Origin: Panulirus ornatus
Lineage: Eukaryota > Arthropoda > Malacostraca > Decapoda > Palinuridae
Assembly: GCF_036320965.1 (NCBI RefSeq)
Contig: NC_092265.1
Location: 5,275,001-5,339,000 of the forward strand
Direction: 5' to 3'
Length of the DNA: 64,000 nucleotides
Below are positions 58,836 to 64,000 of the stretch, one piece after another (position 1 is the stretch's first letter; every line of letters begins with the position of its first letter). The translations under genes and the position numbers were made by a program. Below the pieces are notes generated by a model, which saw only the letters and a program-made list of their open reading frames with translations, was not told the DNA's origin and ran no database searches.

Positions 58836-59259
58836 CGTACAAAATCTTATCAACTGCTCGCGTCTGACAAACCTAGAAATCTTTTGAATAACATAAAAAC
58901 AAGATTATTCACCACCCATGAATAACAGTCTTCCTCATACCTCATGACCGCACGACATGGCATTTATTCATCCCCTTTCTCCATCGTTACACATAAAAAA
59001 AAATTAACGTAAAAGAAAAAATAACGCCATTAGATCATGATTGACGTAAGAGCGTCGGGGTAAAATTAGCGTTATACCCCCCCCCCCTCCCCAACTATAC
59101 ACACTCCCCAGAACTCCATAACGACGAAGGACGTAACGAGCGGAGGGAGGAGGGAGGGAGGGAGGGCGCCTCCTCGGGGTCCTCCTCCCTAGCAGCAGCA
59201 ACAATCTAGAGTTCACATCATCAAACACAACCCACAGGAAATCGATGAATGAACCACCC

Positions 59260-59260
<1 letters not shown>
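58834..59260. other. Low-repeat stretch
   Basis: Contains C9 (about 59080) and (GGGA)n (about 59145). Nothing is recognised. Confidence 0.4.

Positions 59261-59334
<74 letters not shown>
59261..59334. repeat. (TC)37 microsatellite
   Basis: Pure TC tract. Confidence 0.98.
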
Positions 59335-59336
<2 letters not shown>

Positions 59337-59589
59337 CCCCCTCCATCACCCCTTCATCTTACCTACTCCCTCACCTACCACACTACGCACCCACCACTAC
59401 CTCAAATCATTCGATCAGACGAACCAGCACCGACACTCATGACCACGAGGAATATGACTTATTCTCAGTCACACACACACAACCAACTCGCACCTCCTCC
59501 TTCCTGCTCGTGGTGATGGCAGAGCTGGGGTCGTGTCAGATCGACCCTCGACCCATGAGACAACCTTAGTACCATCGACCACGGCGGAC

Positions 59590-59593
<4 letters not shown>

Positions 59594-59644
<51 letters not shown>
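59594..59644. repeat. (GT)25 microsatellite
   Basis: Pure GT tract. Confidence 0.98.
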
Positions 59645-59646
<2 letters not shown>

Positions 59647-59737
59647 AGGGTCAGTTGACGAAGGCATGGCAAGACATTGTTTTAAAGCAGCACCTCTTCC
59701 TGGAACCAGAGGGGAGGCAGGCAAACGACCTTACCTT

Positions 59738-59792
<55 letters not shown>
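59738..59792. repeat. (CA)n microsatellite
   Basis: CA tract with one AA interruption. With the GT tract at 59594 it makes a long-range inverted pair. Confidence 0.97.
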
Positions 59793-59794
<2 letters not shown>

Positions 59795-59911
59795 CTGGGA
59801 ATTTCCGTAACTGCATGCTGGAATGTAAATTGCCACCACGTGAAATATGTACACACTGTTTATGCACTTGCTGTGTACTTGTACTTATACGTGTGCGCCC
59901 TCTTTGACTTT

Positions 59912-59919
<8 letters not shown>

Positions 59920-59995
<76 letters not shown>
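59920..59995. repeat. (TA)38 microsatellite at an element 5' end
   Basis: Pure TA tract joined directly to the TCCCTGAGGATAGGG start of a dispersed element. Confidence 0.98.
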
Positions 59996-59998
<3 letters not shown>

Positions 59999-60180
59999 CC
60001 CTGAGGATAGGGAAGAAAAAATACTGCCTACGTATTCCCTGCGTGTCGTAGAAGGTGACTGAAAGGGGTGGGAGCTGGGGGGGTCACGAAACCTTCCCCT
60101 CTTGTTTCAGTTTTCCAAAAGAAGGAACAGAGAAGGGGGCCAAGTGAAGATTCTTCCTTCTAAGGCTCAGTCAGCCAGGG
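59996..60180 (+). mobile_element. Dispersed element starting CCCTGAGGATAGGG, truncated
   Basis: Order of phrases is TCCCTGAGGATAGGGAAG, ACGTATTCCCTGCGTGTCG, TAGAAGGTGACTGAAAGGGG, TTTCAGTTTTCCAAAAGAAG, GAACAGAGAAGGGGGCC and GGCTCAGTCAGCC. I recognise it from memory as a common decapod repeat inserted at (TA)n. Its core aligns with 39763-39880, the leader of the LINE endonuclease remnant. The 3' part expected to end in CGCTACCTCGCTAACGCGGG is missing. Confidence 0.7.
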
Positions 60181-60459
<279 letters not shown>

Positions 60460-60762
60460 CTAGTAACGAAAAAAATCCCCTAAGATTGTCTGAAATATTT
60501 TCTTCCCATATCACACCCTCTTTATTTTCTTCACACATATACTTTATTGGGGAAAAATACTCATTAAAATAGATTTTATGATTATAAAAATAATTAAATT
60601 GCACTATGTTACGATCCTCTAGCTGTATGGAGAGGGGACGTGATTCAAGCCTCTAATGCGACTGGCATTTCTCCCCTTGCTGGAGAGCCATGTCCAGGCG
60701 CTGAAGCAGAAAGCTGACTGCTCTAAGACGAGATACAAATAGCGTAAGGTATATTTAAAGGT

Positions 60763-60778
60763 GTATATATATATATAT

Positions 60779-60844
<66 letters not shown>
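60763..60844. repeat. (TA)n microsatellite
   Basis: TA tract with one AG interruption at about 60780. Confidence 0.97.
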
Positions 60845-60846
<2 letters not shown>

Positions 60847-61552
60847 CACAATTTCTCAGAGAATACAAAAACTGAAACAAACAATTTATCAAAAAATCCA
60901 AAAAAAGTCTTATAAGGAAATGTAGATTGATACAGAAATATATTTTTTGTTAACATCAAGATGTTTCACTGAAAATGCGCCTTGGAATAATCCTACCCAG
61001 GTCTTGATAATAGCCAAAAGACCGAGAGGGCTGTCTTTGGTCACACTGGCCGACCAGACCGACGCTGACCTGGCCCCCAACCCCCGGGATGGTCGTGTGG
61101 GGGTGCTGGTAATCCTTGGCTTCCTTTGGAGGAGCAGCAGGACGATAAATGACACATACTTGGGCGACTGAAGTACCTGCCTGGCCACCTTTCCCCTAGC
61201 GTTCACCCTCTGGCAAGGTACTGTACCCCCACCTAACTCCCCCTGGCGCAGAGGGGGGACCAAGGTGAAAGGTGGAGAACTGATGAACAACAGGTCTGAG
61301 CGAACCCAATGGTTGACCACATCGAACAAATGAAGAGGTTTCTTTTTTTTTTTTAAGTGGTCTGGCATGCGTGAGACAAAGGGCAGGATGTGACTGGAGA
61401 GGAGGAGAGAGGTATGTATGTATGTATATCTACACAGGTGTGACGAGTGTAAAAGTTATCCACCCCAGAAAAAAAAAAAGAAAACTAAACAAAAGAGTAA
61501 GTGTGTCAGATGTGACTCGACTTTACAGAGGCTTAGACACGTATTAAGGAAG

Positions 61553-61555
<3 letters not shown>
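60845..61555. other. Low-repeat stretch
   Basis: Opposed open frames at 60910-61368 have no recognisable domain. T12 and A11 runs lie at about 61343 and 61470. Confidence 0.4.

Positions 61556-61641
<86 letters not shown>
61556..61641. repeat. (GA)42 microsatellite
   Basis: Pure GA tract. Confidence 0.98.
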
Positions 61642-61642
<1 letters not shown>

Positions 61643-62550
61643 AAAACGGGTACATGGGGAAAAAAAAAAAGGTGATACAGAAACGCAAATACAGGCGTGA
61701 CATGAGCGCAGACTGACGAAAGACTTGAAGATATGGACAGGTGTTAGGTGGCAGAGGTGCTACACAGGCAACGTCTCCAGGGTGAGGGTGCGGATACCAG
61801 GGATAACCACGCGACCTGCTGATGAAGATGTGTTGGTGTGAAAGCTGAGGGTGACCATAGAGGAGCAAGAGGAGCGAACGGATGACGGTGAGCTTACAAG
61901 AGACGAACGGGTAGGTCGCGTGTGTGGAGGACTGACAGGAACTTATCATCAACTTATCATCAGAGAATGGACAAGTTGCAAGCACGGCAAAATGTTGGGG
62001 AGAGATATGAGAGAGATGAACGGGGGGCACAAGATTCGAGCAGCAGCCTTAGATAAATAAAAAAAAAAAAAAAGAAACGAGTACAGCAACAGAGGGATCA
62101 AGGATACGACGAACCGAGGCGTCCCTATGGACAATATCTACATAATCTATTCAGCGACTGAGGCAAGTCTATCCACCTGTCTGTGTATATACTGTAAGAT
62201 CTACTACATACGCTGTTCAAATTCAACGGGCACATGAGCTCAGCACTGGCATTTAAGTCACCTGTTAGTGCAGGTCAGGTTTAGTTAAGGTCAGCTGGGT
62301 CAGGTTATGTCACATGATCAGCTTGGGTGAGGCTGGGTTAGATTATGTCACGCGCAGACAGCTATCGAAGATAAAAACAGATCCCACAGACGTTAACGTA
62401 AAGTGTTTCCAAGTGCTGTCTTGCTCTGCCCACTGGAATCCACGTACACCCATCAAGGTATACCATCAAGGCTGGCGTCTGGCCTCTCATCTGACAGGAG
62501 GAATACCACCTGGCGTGAAGGGGTTGGGGGAAGGGTCTATCTACAGAGCA

Positions 62551-62553
<3 letters not shown>
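61642..62553. other. Low-repeat stretch with GGTCA/GGTTA words
   Basis: An A15 run lies near 62059. At 62270-62350 GGTCAGG(TT) and GGTTAGATTATGTCAC words repeat loosely. Nothing else is recognised. Confidence 0.4.
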
Positions 62554-62630
<77 letters not shown>

Positions 62631-62640
62631 CCTCCACACT

Positions 62641-62684
<44 letters not shown>
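62554..62684. repeat. (CT)37 and (CA)21 microsatellites
   Basis: CT repeats (62554-62627) and CA repeats (62643-62684) are separated by 15 bp. Confidence 0.98.
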
Positions 62685-62686
<2 letters not shown>

Positions 62687-62847
62687 TGCAGATGACGCAC
62701 TCATCCAGCGCAGAGACTGTGGCCCTTCGTCTTTAGCCGCCTCAAAAACTAATTACCCGGGGGACTAAAAAGGGAAAATTGAATGGTACGGTGACTGCGC
62801 TTTGATATAAGAGGGGTGGGGGCGTCTCGCGTGTCAAGGGCGCATAT

Positions 62848-62851
<4 letters not shown>

Positions 62852-62931
<80 letters not shown>
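62852..62931. repeat. (TA)39 microsatellite
   Basis: Pure TA tract. Confidence 0.98.
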
Positions 62932-62934
<3 letters not shown>

Positions 62935-64000
62935 GGGGAGGATTCGCTTGTTCAACACGTGCGTGCTCCGCTTGCCTCGTTCGTCAGCTAGTCGGCCAAC
63001 AGTTCACCAGTCACCCAGACAGTCTGCCAACAGTTGCCATCTTTTGCCTACCACGACCTCTCTGTTGCCTGCGTCAGGTGTTCAGCGTCGCCAGCTTCGG
63101 TACGACGCAGCGGGTCCTGTCGTCTCCGGCCTGACGGTGCTATGCCCGTCTCGCTCGGAGGCCGTTTAAAGCTATGCTAATTCGCTTGATCTGTGGATCA
63201 ATCAAAGAGCGATGTTAGGGGTCAGGTGTGGTTATATAGCATGATGGTCATGGGAGGTAATGTTGGCCTTGCTGGATGAACATGAGCGTATACAAACTGG
63301 TCAGGTGGAGCGTTACCGCTAGAAAGATGAAAATGTAAACTACTTATTTCAGAGGAGTACTAATGACGCTATGAAATGTAAACTACCCAGTAATGTATAT
63401 CGATAGAAATGTCTGAATGTAAACTGCCCTCCGGAGTATCGCTTTTCAGCCTCAGCAGTAACGTATGGCGCACATGAAGCAGCGCGCCTTACTGACAACC
63501 CAGGAACGTAAACTGCCTTCCAAGACGTCAGCTGTGATTTCGCACAAAACCGCCTCGCTCCGTTCTTACAGCGGGCGCGGAAGCAAGAACGGGGAATACT
63601 TCCAGCAGACGGGCCGCGCTACCAAAAACCCGAAAATGTCCTTTGTCATTCGTACGTTCCTCTACCGACCACACCTTTCCACCAGGTTCGTTTAAATAAC
63701 GCAAGGAAAAAGGGTCATCTTATGTTCGAATGAGCTGGTGACCAGGTGGTGACTCGAATGAGAGAAGGGGAGGGGGACTCCTGTGGGGAAGCCGGGATGG
63801 GGATATCCGTCAGTACGGAGGCTGCTGTCGCACAGACACCTCCATCCTGACCTCAAGGCTTACGTCACGAGCTCTGACCGACGGTACCGCAACGCAACAG
63901 TTCTGACGGATTGTTGTCGTCGGGCTGAGATGGGTAAGATTTGGCGTCGCTGTGTTCCCTTCGTACGTCCAGTCACCGCCTCTGATCTGCCGACGACCTG
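62932..64000. other. Low-repeat right end of window
   Basis: ATGTAAACTACC / ATGTAAACTGCC words recur near 63333, 63376, 63417 and 63508 without a fixed period. A 76-codon plus frame at 63465-63695 has no recognisable domain. Confidence 0.4.

Overview
This window looks like intergenic chromosomal DNA from an arthropod, most likely a decapod crustacean. The reasons are the very high density of long (CA)n, (GA)n and (TA)n microsatellites, the TTAGG/CCTAA-derived arrays, and several dispersed elements that match decapod repeats I know from memory. No database was searched, so the taxon is an inference. Nothing resembles bacterial gene organisation. I found no complete protein-coding gene, rRNA gene or functional tRNA gene. 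Almost every long open frame is a microsatellite or minisatellite read through.

Layout. 0-5.7 kb: microsatellites and an 11-copy 30-bp minisatellite (2.55-2.88 kb). 5.7-10.1 kb: the longest low-repeat stretch. 10.2-18.2 kb: the most structured part. A 3.6-kb array of a 25-bp GC-rich unit (12.53-16.16 kb) is broken eight times by the same 115-bp block, and it is bracketed by three copies of a ~0.7-1.05 kb segment (A at 10.2-11.2, B and C at 16.35-18.17 kb). 18.2-28.5 kb: a skew-switch region, a 23/24-bp hairpin, a TTAGG-like array and an oppositely oriented CCTAA-like array, a 24-bp purine minisatellite, and a tRNA-derived SINE. 28.5-43 kb: many microsatellites, minisatellites, a 0.5-kb polypyrimidine tract, a decaying LINE endonuclease (39.9-40.3 kb) and degenerate 23- to ~30-bp arrays (41.6-42.7 kb). 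43-64 kb: a tRNA-Val-like SINE head, a decaying LINE reverse transcriptase (46.7-46.84 kb, minus strand), further minisatellites, and (TA)n/(CA)n/(GA)n tracts up to the end.

The main recurring theme is a ~21-bp motif (core GGTCGTACCGTCGTGCTCAA) found at eleven separate loci. It often follows a short leader with GGGTCA/AGGTCA half-sites. At three loci it forms opposed arrays around a short centre, and at 27.4-27.7 kb it is contiguous with a tRNA-derived SINE. The 25-bp/115-bp satellite and this dispersed family are the best candidates for something undescribed. Three minus-strand stretches (48.17-48.34, 27.76-27.98 and 30.24-30.72 kb) read like possible exons or gene remnants, but none could be assigned to a family.
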